A program made the translations under genes and the position numbers. This document shows positions 1-8,777 of a DNA stretch of 64,000 bases, piece by piece. Within the stretch, counting starts at the first letter, position 1. Each line of letters begins with the position of its first letter. Under the pieces are notes generated by a model. That model had not been told where the DNA came from and did no database searches. It saw only the letters and a program-made list of their open reading frames with translations. The stretch covers positions 186,001 through 250,000 of the forward strand of contig NZ_OY782771.1 of NCBI RefSeq assembly GCF_963678245.1, given 5' to 3'. Source of the DNA: an uncultured Sunxiuqinia sp. GTDB taxonomy: Bacteria; Bacteroidota; Bacteroidia; Bacteroidales; Prolixibacteraceae.

Positions 1-903
1 TTGAGGAATGCTAATCCGACCGCTGCTTCCGTTTCTCAACATACCGTTGCTATTAGGAAAAGACGCACGAATATTTATAGCTCCGGTTTGTTGATCAACT
101 AATCCGCTGGCAGTTTGTATATTGCCTTTTTCTGAGTACGGAGTGTTATCAGCTAAAATTAGTGAAACCTTTGGCATGTTTTCAAACTTTTTCTGAAGGT
201 CGTCTCCCTCTAGACTTTTTGTCAATTGCAGAAAATCTTTTTCGTTCATTGAAAAATAAGCATACATGCTTGACGTGTTCGAAACAGTTGTTAATGGTTG
301 GGCAATGCTGCTGCTCACCAAGCTTCCGACACGGTACGGAAAAGTTCCGATAGTTCCGCTTGCAGGACTTTTGATAACAGTGTACTCCAAATTAGCTTTT
401 GAATTCTCGAGGTTGGCTTTTGCTTGTGCCAACTGCGCTTTTGCCGATTCCAGCGTTGCCTCGGACGACTTCAGATCATACTCGCTGATGATGCTTTTTT
501 CAACTAGCGGTTTGGTTTTTTCGAGGTTAATTTTTGCGGTGCTTACTTGTGCTTCTGCAACTTTTACTTGTGCTTCAGCCGAACGAACCTGCGCCTGAAT
601 ATCCTGGGCGTTGATGCGAAATAGTATCTGACCTTTATTCACATATGCACCTTCGTCAACCAGGATTTTTTCAATGTAGCCAGCTATTCGCGGACGAATT
701 TCGACGGTCTGTTGTCCTTCCAGAGTTGCTGGGTACTGCTTGTTTAAGGTAACAGCCCCTGGTTTCGCGTCAATAACCTTATATTCTCTGGCTTCTTGTT
801 GTGCTCGGCCTGCACCATTTGCTCCCTGCTTTTGTGAGCAGGAAACGGAGGCGAGCATCAGTAAAATGAAACTTAAGTTTCTGATTTGTCTAATTGTTTT
901 CAT
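1..903 (-). CDS. RND efflux periplasmic adaptor (HlyD/MFP family), 3' end outside window
   Basis: This is the membrane-fusion adaptor of a tripartite RND efflux pump, which links the inner-membrane pump to the outer-membrane channel. I read 301 residues from ATG at 903; the gene runs off the left edge. The N-terminus is a lipoprotein signal with Cys22 in LASVSC. A biotinyl-lipoyl half-motif follows (VEIRPRIAGYIEKILVDEG), then a long Ala/Gln/Glu-rich coiled-coil hairpin (about residues 90-165) and the second lipoyl half (YTVIKSPASGTIG). The C-terminal membrane-proximal domain is missing. It starts 37 bp downstream of the MarR gene on the same strand, so the two probably form one operon with the pump genes beyond the edge. 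The family is clear; the substrate is unknown. Confidence 0.9.
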   Translation of the reverse strand, partial: MKTIRQIRNLSFILLMLASVSCSQKQGANGAGRAQQEAREYKVIDAKPGAVTLNKQYPATLEGQQTVEIRPRIAGYIEKILVDEGAYVNKGQILFRINAQDIQAQVRSAEAQVKVAEAQVSTAKINLEKTKPLVEKSIISEYDLKSSEATLESAKAQLAQAKANLENSKANLEYTVIKSPASGTIGTFPYRVGSLVSSSIAQPLTTVSNTSSMYAYFSMNEKDFLQLTKSLEGDDLQKKFENMPKVSLILADNTPYSEKGNIQTASGLVDQQTGAINIRASFPNSNGMLRNGSSGRISIPQ

Positions 904-930
904 GTTTCTATTGCTTGTTACTTTTGTTTA

Positions 931-945
931 GTTGATTTTATCAAC
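931..945. promoter_or_regulatory. Candidate MarR operator, inner site (GTTGA-N5-TCAAC)
   Basis: The sequence GTTGATTTTATCAAC is an inverted repeat lying between the MarR gene, whose stop codon it overlaps, and the adaptor start at 903. The same half-sites with the same 5-bp spacer recur upstream of marR. Autoregulated MarR proteins usually bind such short palindromes; binding here is inferred. Confidence 0.5.
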
Positions 946-1390
946 AATGGCATTGATCTTCTTCTAATCCACTATTTGCCTGGATAGTTTGGAGTACTCT
1001 TAAAAAAGTATCTATTTCTGTTTCAGCTAGTCCGGTTAAAAGCTCATCTGATAGTTTTCGCGATATATCTTTTGCTTCCAATAGGAGTTCATATCCTTTT
1101 TGCGTCAATATGAGATTCTTTTTACGTTTGTCGATTTTGTCGGGTAACCGAACAACGAACCGTTTCTCTAACAGGGCGTTTACTTGCCTTAAAACTATCG
1201 ACTTGTCTCTTTGGAGCTGATTTGATAAATCTTGTTGCGTTACATCTTCTCGATTATATAATTGCAACAAGATTAGAAAGAACTCCAAGCTCAGGTCGAT
1301 GTTGTTTTCTTTAAACTTTGAGGTTAATTTATGTTTGAATATTCGCATGGTTTGACCAAGCAAGTATCCCAATGGCTTTGGTAATTGCAT
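941..1390 (-). CDS. MarR family transcriptional regulator
   Basis: This is a 149-residue winged-helix regulator of normal MarR length. The helix-turn-helix and recognition helix are seen in DVTQQDLSNQLQRDKSIVLRQ (split here as VTQQDLSNQLQ and DKSIVLRQVNALL). The wing follows in RLPDKIDKRKKNLILTQKGYE, with its usual basic run. Helices at both ends would form the dimer interface. It directly precedes the efflux adaptor on the same strand, a standard arrangement in which MarR represses a drug pump and is released by a ligand. GTTGA-N5-TCAAC palindromes lie 36 bp upstream of its start and again at its 3' end, which suggests autorepression and control of the pump. The ligand cannot be read from sequence. 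Confidence 0.88.
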   Translation of the reverse strand: MQLPKPLGYLLGQTMRIFKHKLTSKFKENNIDLSLEFFLILLQLYNREDVTQQDLSNQLQRDKSIVLRQVNALLEKRFVVRLPDKIDKRKKNLILTQKGYELLLEAKDISRKLSDELLTGLAETEIDTFLRVLQTIQANSGLEEDQCHC

Positions 1391-1425
1391 TTTTTAAAAG
1401 TTTATGATGCGAAATTAGAAAACAT

Positions 1426-1444
1426 TAGTTGACTTCATCAACTA
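1426..1444. promoter_or_regulatory. Candidate MarR operator, promoter site
   Basis: TAGTTGA-CTTCA-TCAACTA is a perfect 7-bp-arm inverted repeat, 36 bp upstream of the marR start. It shares GTTGA-N5-TCAAC with the site at 931-945, which is why I read both as binding sites of the local MarR protein. Confidence 0.6.
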
Positions 1445-1938
1445 GTTAGGTTAATAAAACGTTAATAGAGGACGTAGGCGTCTTAATTTGCTGATTCTAT
1501 GATACTTTTTGCTCTTTGTTTTATTGATGATTAAAAAGCCGACGAATTTTACTGAATAACTATCTTTTTAATAAAGATTGTTTTAGAGTTACGCAAAACG
1601 CTATTGCCAGCTTTATGACCAACTCATGATTCAAAGAAACAGAACTAAGGTACTTATCGGATTTACACCCAGATCATTGTCGAGAACCGCAGCTTTGATA
1701 ATAAGACATTTACATGAAGCAAAGCCTTTCAAGTGCTGTCGCTAGAGCAAATAGTCAAAGAGCTAATTCATGATTATCGTTGCAATTCTGTTGATTTTTT
1801 TAATATCTTTGAGCCGAAATCGAATGTGCTTGTTAATAGCAAGTATGTTAGTAGCAAGCTGGGAATTCGTTGATTTATCAACACACCACAATTCCCGGTG
1901 AGCTCATGGTTTATTAGGTTTAGTTGGTTTAGGTTAGT
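1445..1938. other. Intergenic stretch with no supported gene
   Basis: About 500 bp upstream of the marR operator with no convincing reading frame on either strand. A weak minus-strand frame covering 1774-2043 runs straight through two terminator hairpins and resembles no family, so I do not call it. Confidence 0.5.
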
Positions 1939-1985
1939 TCCCGAGAGATCGGGACGGAAAAGGCAGTCAGAGGACTGCCTTTTTA
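1939..1985. terminator. Two adjacent hairpins, probable bidirectional terminator
   Basis: TCCCGA-GAGA-TCGGGA (1939-1954) is followed by AGGCAGTC-AGAG-GACTGCCT (1961-1980). The second hairpin is flanked by A-runs before and T-runs after, so it could stop transcription in either direction. Confidence 0.55.
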
Positions 1986-2009
1986 TTTTGCAGGAAATCT
2001 TATGAGAAC

Positions 2010-2040
2010 AAAAAAGGATGTCTGATTGACATCCTTTTTT
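2010..2040 (-). terminator. Rho-independent terminator of the BlaI/M56 operon
   Basis: A 13-bp stem (GGATGTC/GACATCC extended by A6/T6) with a 5-base loop lies 22 bp past the restored stop codon of the M56 gene at 2062. Its position fits the end of the minus-strand operon and supports the idea that the M56 frame once continued to 2062. Confidence 0.75.
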
Positions 2041-2061
2041 CATTTTCTATTTTTTGTTATT

Positions 2062-3373
2062 CTAGAATTCAAATGGTAATGCAAAATTTGCTGAAACAGG
2101 TTTCCCTCTTTGTTTGCCGGGTGACCAATTTCCCATTCCGGAAACAATTTTTACTCCTACTTTAGCGGCTATTTCGCTTGTTTTTTCTAGTATTTGTACG
2201 TTGCCAACTTCGCCTTTTGCATTAAGGTAAATCCAATCGTGGCTTTTCCTTCAAGCTTCTTGCCCTCGAAAAACAGCTTTGCTTTGAACTCGGCCTTTTT
2301 GGCCCTCACATATTGCCCCAGTCTATAGTGACCATTTGGATAATGCGGTAGCTCTTCAACAACAAAAAATACCGGTTCATTATCACTTGTTTTAATCTCG
2401 GAGGTTGGAGCTGTCGGTGGCGGTGGTGGTGGTATTTCTTTAGGGAAATCATTGCTTATGCCGATGACAGCTTTTTTCATCATAAATTTGAAATCCAGTT
2501 TTCCATTATTCTCCGAGATGTGTACTTCATTTGCTTTGGTTTCATAGCCAACAAAGGATGTAACCAATACAATTTCTCCACTTTTGTTTAGATCCAGTTT
2601 GAATGCCCCGTTACCATCATTAACTGTTCCTGTAGTTGTTCCTTTTACTACAATGCTAGTTCCAGGCAAAGGATCGCCATTATCATCGATCACAATTCCC
2701 AGGATTGTGACGCTCCCATCCTTCGTTGTACTTTGAATATTGCTATTTACAACATCTTGTTCCTGTTGTTCTTTTAGATACTGATACTCTGGTTTTGCAA
2801 ATGCAGCCAGAAGTATTGCTATTACAGGTAACCCCCATATCAAACGAGCAAGTTTACGTTTGGGCGTTTTTTGTTTTGTCATCATTTTTAAACGAGTTGG
2901 GCCAAGGGCAAAGTTCAGGTTATTGGTTAGGCCAACGACCTGCATGCGCATCAGCTGGTTAATTAATAATGCCTGATACCTGACAGGTGAATGGCCCCGG
3001 GTTAATACACCTTCGTCGGCCAGGTATTCATGATTTTGTTTAATTGCATGTTCAAACATCCAAATAAATGGATCAAAAGCCGAGTAGCTCGCATGGAGAA
3101 GCTGTCTTCTCCTGTCGCTAGAAGAGAGGTTTCCTCCGGTGTGTTTTTAAAGGTATTGGACAAATCGCTTAAATGAGTTTGCGAGGGATTTTCTACAAAT
3201 ATTCCATATTGGATCGGAAATATTGCAATGATCACTATAACTAGTGAGCAGGTAAGAAAATACCGATTGTCTTTGAAGAAGGTTAGTTTTCGAAGAAGTA
3301 GCCAGTAAACAAAGAAGAACAAACTTGTGGCAAGGGATGAACGAACTATTATTTCAAAAAAACTTTCCATCAC
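2062..3373 (-). pseudogene. M56/BlaR1-type sensor peptidase with TonB-like C-terminus, decayed
   Basis: Intact relatives are membrane metallopeptidases that sense a signal and cleave BlaI-type repressors. Here the first ~90 residues hold two membrane segments (SSLATSLFFFVYWLLL and YFLTCSLVIVIIAIF). The frame then jumps near 3075-3085 to DPFIWMFEHAIKQNHEYLADEG, the region that normally follows the catalytic part. The middle, with the remaining membrane helices and the HExxH zinc motif, is gone. A carboxypeptidase-regulatory-like domain (GIVIDDNGDPLPGTSIVVKG) and a Pro-rich linker follow. The TonB-like tail is frameshifted near 2222: adding one A restores NAKGEVGNVQILEKTSE and PGKQRGKPVS up to the stop at 2062. 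The start codon overlaps the BlaI stop. With no catalytic core it cannot work as a protease. Confidence 0.75.
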
Positions 3374-3762
3374 TTATTATTTTTAGGTTGATCTTTTCTT
3401 AATTCCACTTGTGCTTGTTTCAGTATTGACTCTAGGTCATCAATGTCTAATTGATTTTCTTTTGCAAAAAAGGTTGCCATTTTGGGGAACGATCCATTGA
3501 AATAGTTTTTCAAAAGGGATGAAAACTGAATTTTTGTATATTCCTTTTTGCTTACCGCTGGTGAAAAGAGATTGGTATTCCCTATTTTTCGACGCGTTAC
3601 AAATCCTTTCTTCTCCAAAACAGAAAGTACGGTGGCAACGGTTGTATAAGCAGGTTTGGGATCGTTAAACTGATCTACCACATCTTTTACGATAGCTTCA
3701 TTTAGTTTCCATACAAACTGCATTACCTGTTCTTCAGCTTTCGTAAGTTGCATAATATCCAT
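3370..3762 (-). CDS. BlaI/MecI/CopY family transcriptional repressor
   Basis: This 130-residue winged-helix repressor starts MDIMQLTKAEEQVMQFVWKL, the standard opening of the family. The recognition helix lies in YTTVATVLSVLEKKGFVTRR, followed by the wing (KIGNTNLFSPAVSKKEY) and a C-terminal dimerisation helix pair. In Bacteroidota it is cleaved by the co-transcribed M56 protein to turn genes on. Here the partner overlaps it by 4 bp but has lost its catalytic region, so the repressor looks intact but unlinked from its sensor. Two TACTA/TAGTA palindromes lie upstream and should be its own operators. Confidence 0.9.
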   Translation of the reverse strand: MDIMQLTKAEEQVMQFVWKLNEAIVKDVVDQFNDPKPAYTTVATVLSVLEKKGFVTRRKIGNTNLFSPAVSKKEYTKIQFSSLLKNYFNGSFPKMATFFAKENQLDIDDLESILKQAQVELRKDQPKNNK

Positions 3763-3778
3763 GAGTATCCGATTTTTT

Positions 3779-3798
3779 TCTACTATAAATATAGTAGA
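3779..3798. promoter_or_regulatory. Candidate BlaI operator 1
   Basis: TCTACTATA-AA-TATAGTAGA has 9-bp arms and lies 17 bp upstream of the BlaI start. BlaI/MecI operators are palindromes of this size with TAC/GTA half-sites, so autoregulation is likely. Confidence 0.7.
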
Positions 3799-3833
3799 TT
3801 AATTCAAGAGTTAAACTATTTTTATAGCAAATT

Positions 3834-3849
3834 TACTATTTAAATAGTA
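3834..3849. promoter_or_regulatory. Candidate BlaI operator 2
   Basis: TACTATTTAAATAGTA is a perfect 16-bp palindrome with the same TACTA/TAGTA half-sites as operator 1, about 52 bp centre to centre (roughly five helical turns). Confidence 0.65.
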
Positions 3850-4149
3850 GAACAAGAGGGTAGGGTCCCCATTATGTGTGGGTTAATGCCATTTATATAC
3901 TAATAGATCTAACTAATTTCGTCTTTGACCGTCAATACTTTCTTTTAGTGCCGGATTTTTGATGAGTTATTATGAAAAACTGAATGTTCACTTTGTGTAA
4001 AATCAAAATAAGTATCTGATCAAAAGAGCTTTTTTTAGAAGTAGGATAAGTGGTTCAGTGAGCAGGAATAGTTAATTCCAAGCGAATGGTAGAAACTATC
4101 TCCAGATGAATTTTATGGAAAAAATTAAATCGACCAATGGAGTTTGAAA
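3850..4149. other. Intergenic stretch, nothing recognised
   Basis: About 300 bp between the BlaI operators and the terminator of the next minus-strand gene. I see no reading frame, RNA or repeat that I can support. Confidence 0.4.
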
Positions 4150-4185
4150 AGCAAAGAAAAGGTTGCCCAAACCTGAGCAACCTGA
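4150..4185 (-). terminator. Rho-independent terminator
   Basis: On the minus strand AGGTTGC...GCAACCT is followed by TTTTCTTT, just after the stop of the Met-rich secreted protein at 4197. Confidence 0.65.
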
Positions 4186-4196
4186 GTTAGGAACTT

Positions 4197-5102
4197 CTAT
4201 TTTTTGTCGACAGTCACCCGAACCGTTGATTTCATTTCCATCGGAATTTCCTGTTCTTCTTGAGTTTGAGGATTGGTCATTTTCATGAGCATCGAAATAT
4301 CTTGAGAGAGATCAGAAGAGCTCACCATGCCATCTTCAGAATTGATTTTCATTTCGCCATTTTGTTTTCCGGTCATGTTCATTTCCATCTTCATCCCTCC
4401 TTGTTCCATGGGTGAATTGGAGCTAAAATCTGAGTTTACATCCAGCGTAATTTTATCATCTTCAATGTTTGTCACCTTAAAGTGCATATCAATGTTCATA
4501 TTCATAAAATCTTTCAACTGTTGAGTTGAATTCCAAGTATCGCCAACTGATACTTTATCTTCAGGAAAATAATTAAACGTTTTACTGAAGTTGGACTTAA
4601 ATGCTTCCTTGTCTGAAAACATTTGTAACATCCCTTCTAGTTGTGGATTTGCCCCAAATACATTGCTAAAACTTTCGAATCCCTCTATATTAACAACTTC
4701 GCCGCGTGAGGTGATTTCCATTTTAAGCTCAACTTTCGTCATCCCTTTCAGCATGTTTGACGCGGGATTGTCGTCGGCGGGCTTATCGGTGTTAAAAGAC
4801 ATGGTTTGTCCCATGGTTTCCATGTCCATTCTTATTGATTTGTATTGATAAGTGAGCATGAAATTTTTGTTTGGAAGCACATCGGTAACAGTCATAGAAG
4901 TAACCATTTGCATTTTCTGATCCATCTTTATTTGTTGGCCCATCATCTCCTGGTCCATATGGTTATCCATGTTCATGTTCATTTCGTAAACAGCCCCTTT
5001 TTCAAGATTTAACCGAAGGAGTTTTTTTGTTTTTGCCTGAGTTGAAAACGAACAGAACAGGCTGACAATAATTAGTAACAGGGTGGCTTTTGAGGTTTTC
5101 AT
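4197..5102 (-). CDS. Met-rich secreted protein, DUF6263-like
   Basis: 301 residues with a signal peptide (about residues 1-23, ending in STQA). The rest looks like a single beta-rich periplasmic domain of the DUF6263 type, with repeated lines such as VTSMTVTDVLPNKNFMLTYQY and VSVGDTWNSTQQLKDF. Methionine is unusually common, especially in the first 120 residues (for example MNMNMDNHMDQEMMGQQIKM), and Met clusters often replace hydrophobic strand residues. The function of the family is not established. It stands alone with its own terminator and no obvious operon partner. Metal binding by the Met clusters is conceivable but only a guess. Confidence 0.7.
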   Translation of the reverse strand: MKTSKATLLLIIVSLFCSFSTQAKTKKLLRLNLEKGAVYEMNMNMDNHMDQEMMGQQIKMDQKMQMVTSMTVTDVLPNKNFMLTYQYKSIRMDMETMGQTMSFNTDKPADDNPASNMLKGMTKVELKMEITSRGEVVNIEGFESFSNVFGANPQLEGMLQMFSDKEAFKSNFSKTFNYFPEDKVSVGDTWNSTQQLKDFMNMNIDMHFKVTNIEDDKITLDVNSDFSSNSPMEQGGMKMEMNMTGKQNGEMKINSEDGMVSSSDLSQDISMLMKMTNPQTQEEQEIPMEMKSTVRVTVDKK

Positions 5103-5264
5103 AAATTGAATTTTTGATTTTTATTTGATAAAAATAGATTATGCAAAATTAAAACACAATAGTATGAATGAAAAATAACGATGTTTTTTCCAAAGCCAAT
5201 ATCTGGAACCTTTATTAGAAGATGTATAAATTTTCGTTAAATGAAAGAAATCAGGAATATACAG

Positions 5265-8200
5265 CTATCTTTTGCTGATCTCGTCTAAAACAGTTTTTGC
5301 TGAAAAAATGGATTTTACCTGATCAAAGCTAAGGCTAAGCTTATCTTTTTTCTCCTTCATTTTACACTTGGATGGATTTTGCTGAACGAATTGTAGCACT
5401 TTGGTAAAAGCCAGTGATTGGTAGTAGTCAGACTGCTGGTCGGATACAAAGTAGCAGATCATCTTTTTGTTTTTCAGAATGATACGTTCAATCCCAATTT
5501 CGATAGCAACCCAGCGCAAACGAACGACTTCCAGCAGCTCTTGGCTGGCTTTGGGCAGTTTGCCAAAACGGTCGATCAATCCCAATTCAAATTGTTGCAA
5601 GGCTTCCTCTGTTTCCATATTATCCAGCTCGCGGTATAGCAGCATCCGCTCCGAAATACTCTGGATGTATTGGTCGGGAAACAGCAATTCCATGTCAGTA
5701 TCAATCTGGCAATCGTTGATAAACTGGTTTTGTAAAAAGGCTTGTCCAGCATCTTTTTGCTCATCTTTAAACAGTTCCTGGTATTCGCCTTGCTTAAGTT
5801 CCTGCATCGCTTCGTTCAGGATGCGGTGATAAGTTTCGTAACCAATGTCGGCAATAAAGCCACTTTGCTCGGCACCTAAGAGATTCCCTGCACCACGAAT
5901 ATCAAGATCGCGCATGGCAATGTTGAACCCACTTCCCAGCTCCGAAAATTCTTCAATCGCCCTCAGTCGTCGGCGGGCTTCAGGGCTTAGTGTTGATAGT
6001 GGAGGTGCCAGTAAATAACAAAAAGCCTTTTTATTGGAACGGCCTACGCGTCCACGTAATTGATGCAGATCGCTTAAGCCAAAGTTTTGCGCATGATTGA
6101 TGATGATTGTATTTGCATTTGGAATATCCAGTCCTGACTCGATAATAGTTGTCGCAATCAAAACATCGTACTCGCCATTGATGAAGTCGAGCATAATTTT
6201 TTCCAACTTCGGACCGTCCATCTGGCCGTGACCAACGATCGTCTTTACTCCCGGAACTATTCGTTTAATGGTAGCTTCAACTTCATGAATATTTTGTACC
6301 CGGTTGTGGATAAAAAAGACTTGTCCGTTTCGAGCAACTTCGTAGTTGATTGCTTCGCGGATCACTTCTTCGTTAAATCCATGCAGTTCGGTGATAATTG
6401 GGTAGCGGTTGGGTGGAGGTGTTTGTATGATGGATAAATCCCGCGCGCCCATCAATGAAAACTGGAGAGTTCGGGGAATAGGAGTAGCTGTTAGCGTCAG
6501 CGTATCAACGTTTACCTTTAGCTGTTTTAATTTTTCCTTGACCGAAACACCAAACTTTTGCTCTTCATCAACAATCAGTAATCCAAGGTCCTTAAATTTC
6601 ACATCCTTTCCAATCAGGCGGTGAGTTCCAATCAAAATATCAATATTGCCGGCAGCAACTTCACGCAATACTTTTTTGACTTCGCCGGAAGGACGCAAAC
6701 GGCTGATGTATTCAATTCGTGCCGGAAAGTCTTTTAAGCGTTCCGAAAAGGTTTTGTAATGCTGCAAAGCCAGGATTGTAGTGGGAACGAGTATGGCCAC
6801 CTGCTTGCTGTCGGCCACTGCTTTAAATGCTCCACGAACCGCGATTTCCGTTTTTCCGAACCCAACATCGCCGCAAACCAGTCGATCCATTGGCATTTCG
6901 CGTTCCATGTCTTCTTTGAGTGCCACAGTCGCTTTCATTTGATCCGGCGTATCTTCATAAATAAAAGATGCTTCTAGTTCATTTTGCAGGTACGAATCAG
7001 GCGAAAAAGCGAAGCCTTTTTCTTTTCTTCGTTCTGCATAAAGGGCAATCAAATCTTTGGCAATGTCCTTTACCTTTTTCTTGGTGCGGTCTTTCATTTT
7101 TTGCCATGCACCAGTTCCTAGTTTGTTAATTTTGGGTTCAAGTCCGTCTTTACCCTTGTATTTTGAAATACGGTGTAGCGAATGGATGCTAACAAACAGC
7201 ACGTCGCTGTCGCGATAAACCAAGCGAATGGCTTCTTGCATTTTGCCGTTTACTTCGGTTTTTACCAGGCCTGCAAATTTTCCAATTCCATGATCAATAT
7301 GCACCACATAATCACCTTGATGCAGTTTGTTAAGCTCCTTTAGCGAGATACTTTCTTTTTGAGGCTTTCGTGTTTTTAGCTTGAAACGGTGGTAGCGCTC
7401 AAAAATCTGGTGATCGGTATAACAGCATACTTTTAAATCATGATCAATGAAGCCTTCATGCAGGGTGAAATAGAGGTCGGTAAACTCCACATTCAGGTTT
7501 TGATCTTTAAAAATAGCATGCAGTCGCTCAATTTGTTTTTCGTTGGCCGAGTGTATGAAATTAGTGTACCCGTCAGCCGAATTTTGCTGTAGATTTTGCG
7601 CTATTAGTTTAAAGTTTTTGTTGAAAGCCGGCTGTGGTGAGTTGTTAAACTCAAATTCCAGCGGCGTGTTAAAGAAGTTGCCTGGGCCGGCTTCCAGACA
7701 TGTGAATTCTTTTAGTTTAGTAAAAAAATCACTACCTGAAATTACCTGATCGATTAACTTCTCAGGTAAATCTTCGTTCGTTATTGTTTGCTGATAAATC
7801 TGATCGATTAAATCGCCAACCAATGATACATCTTTGATGTAGATACTTGTTTTTTCAGGAATGAAACTCAGAAAATTATCTCTTTTTTCTTCTGAAAGTC
7901 CATCTTGAATATTGGGAATAATAACAATTTTTTTGAGTTGTTCTTTTGAGATTTGGTTCTCGATATCAAAGCTTCGAATACTATCGACTTCATCTCCAAA
8001 AAAATCAAGTCGGTAGGGATCTTCATGAGAAAAGGAATAAATGTCGACTAAGCTTCCCCTGATGGAATACTGTCCTGGCTCAACGACGAAATCAACCCGC
8101 TCAAATCCATATTCGAAAAGGACATCATTTAAAAAGTCAATCGACAATTTGTCGTTTTTATGGACAGGGAAACTATTTGAATCCAGTCCTTCGCCGGAGA

Positions 8201-8594
8201 TCACTTTTTCGACTAAGGCTTCCGGATAGGTGACGATGCTGATATGATTTTCGCTGTGCAGCTGATTTAGCACTTCGGTTCGCAGAATGATGTTTTCCTG
8301 CTCAATTGCATTGTATTGTACCGATTTTTTATACGAACTTGGGAAAAAGTACAGGGTAGAGTTTGTATTCAAATTAGCTAGATCATCATAGAAATAGGCC
8401 GCTTCCTCTTTGTCATTCAAAATAAAAACAAGTGGCTGATTATGCTTTTCTGCCATTAACGAAGCCAGTACTGTTTGTGACGAACCAACAAGCCCCGTTA
8501 GGTGGATTTTTTCACCCGGGGTACGCATCTTTTTCAGCATGGGTTGAATAACCTCAAGCTTTTCAAATACTTTTTTAAAACCTTGCAATTCCAA
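5265..8594 (-). CDS. mfd: Transcription-repair coupling factor Mfd
   Basis: This ATP-driven translocase removes RNA polymerase stalled at DNA lesions and recruits UvrA. The 1109-residue length and order are typical: UvrB-like N-terminal domains, an RNA-polymerase interaction domain (LHQGDYVVHIDHGIGKFAGL, about residues 425-445), then a RecG-like motor. The motor carries Walker A GDVGFGKTE (about residue 580), Walker B DEEQ (about 677), the TATPIPRTL motif, and the HQLRGRVGRS motif VI. A TRCF domain closes the protein. It is a single-gene unit, with patatin divergent from it. All motifs are intact. Confidence 0.97.
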   Translation of the reverse strand: MELQGFKKVFEKLEVIQPMLKKMRTPGEKIHLTGLVGSSQTVLASLMAEKHNQPLVFILNDKEEAAYFYDDLANLNTNSTLYFFPSSYKKSVQYNAIEQENIILRTEVLNQLHSENHISIVTYPEALVEKVISGEGLDSNSFPVHKNDKLSIDFLNDVLFEYGFERVDFVVEPGQYSIRGSLVDIYSFSHEDPYRLDFFGDEVDSIRSFDIENQISKEQLKKIVIIPNIQDGLSEEKRDNFLSFIPEKTSIYIKDVSLVGDLIDQIYQQTITNEDLPEKLIDQVISGSDFFTKLKEFTCLEAGPGNFFNTPLEFEFNNSPQPAFNKNFKLIAQNLQQNSADGYTNFIHSANEKQIERLHAIFKDQNLNVEFTDLYFTLHEGFIDHDLKVCCYTDHQIFERYHRFKLKTRKPQKESISLKELNKLHQGDYVVHIDHGIGKFAGLVKTEVNGKMQEAIRLVYRDSDVLFVSIHSLHRISKYKGKDGLEPKINKLGTGAWQKMKDRTKKKVKDIAKDLIALYAERRKEKGFAFSPDSYLQNELEASFIYEDTPDQMKATVALKEDMEREMPMDRLVCGDVGFGKTEIAVRGAFKAVADSKQVAILVPTTILALQHYKTFSERLKDFPARIEYISRLRPSGEVKKVLREVAAGNIDILIGTHRLIGKDVKFKDLGLLIVDEEQKFGVSVKEKLKQLKVNVDTLTLTATPIPRTLQFSLMGARDLSIIQTPPPNRYPIITELHGFNEEVIREAINYEVARNGQVFFIHNRVQNIHEVEATIKRIVPGVKTIVGHGQMDGPKLEKIMLDFINGEYDVLIATTIIESGLDIPNANTIIINHAQNFGLSDLHQLRGRVGRSNKKAFCYLLAPPLSTLSPEARRRLRAIEEFSELGSGFNIAMRDLDIRGAGNLLGAEQSGFIADIGYETYHRILNEAMQELKQGEYQELFKDEQKDAGQAFLQNQFINDCQIDTDMELLFPDQYIQSISERMLLYRELDNMETEEALQQFELGLIDRFGKLPKASQELLEVVRLRWVAIEIGIERIILKNKKMICYFVSDQQSDYYQSLAFTKVLQFVQQNPSKCKMKEKKDKLSLSFDQVKSIFSAKTVLDEISKR

Positions 8595-8777
8595 TATCCA
8601 AAAAAATTTCGAGCAAAGATAGATAATAGTTTTTTCTTGACTTGATGTTTTCTTTTTTAATGTGTTTTGCCGAAGTGAAAAATGGAATGAGTTTGCAATT
8701 GCTACTGACGAGCTCTATTTATTTTTGTGGTTGACAATGTTTTTTGTTTGTATTTGATTACTTACTAACTTTTCGGA

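Noticed and set aside
1774-2043. 89-codon minus-strand frame
   Set aside because: It runs through two terminator hairpins and resembles no protein family; the sequence is better explained as intergenic.
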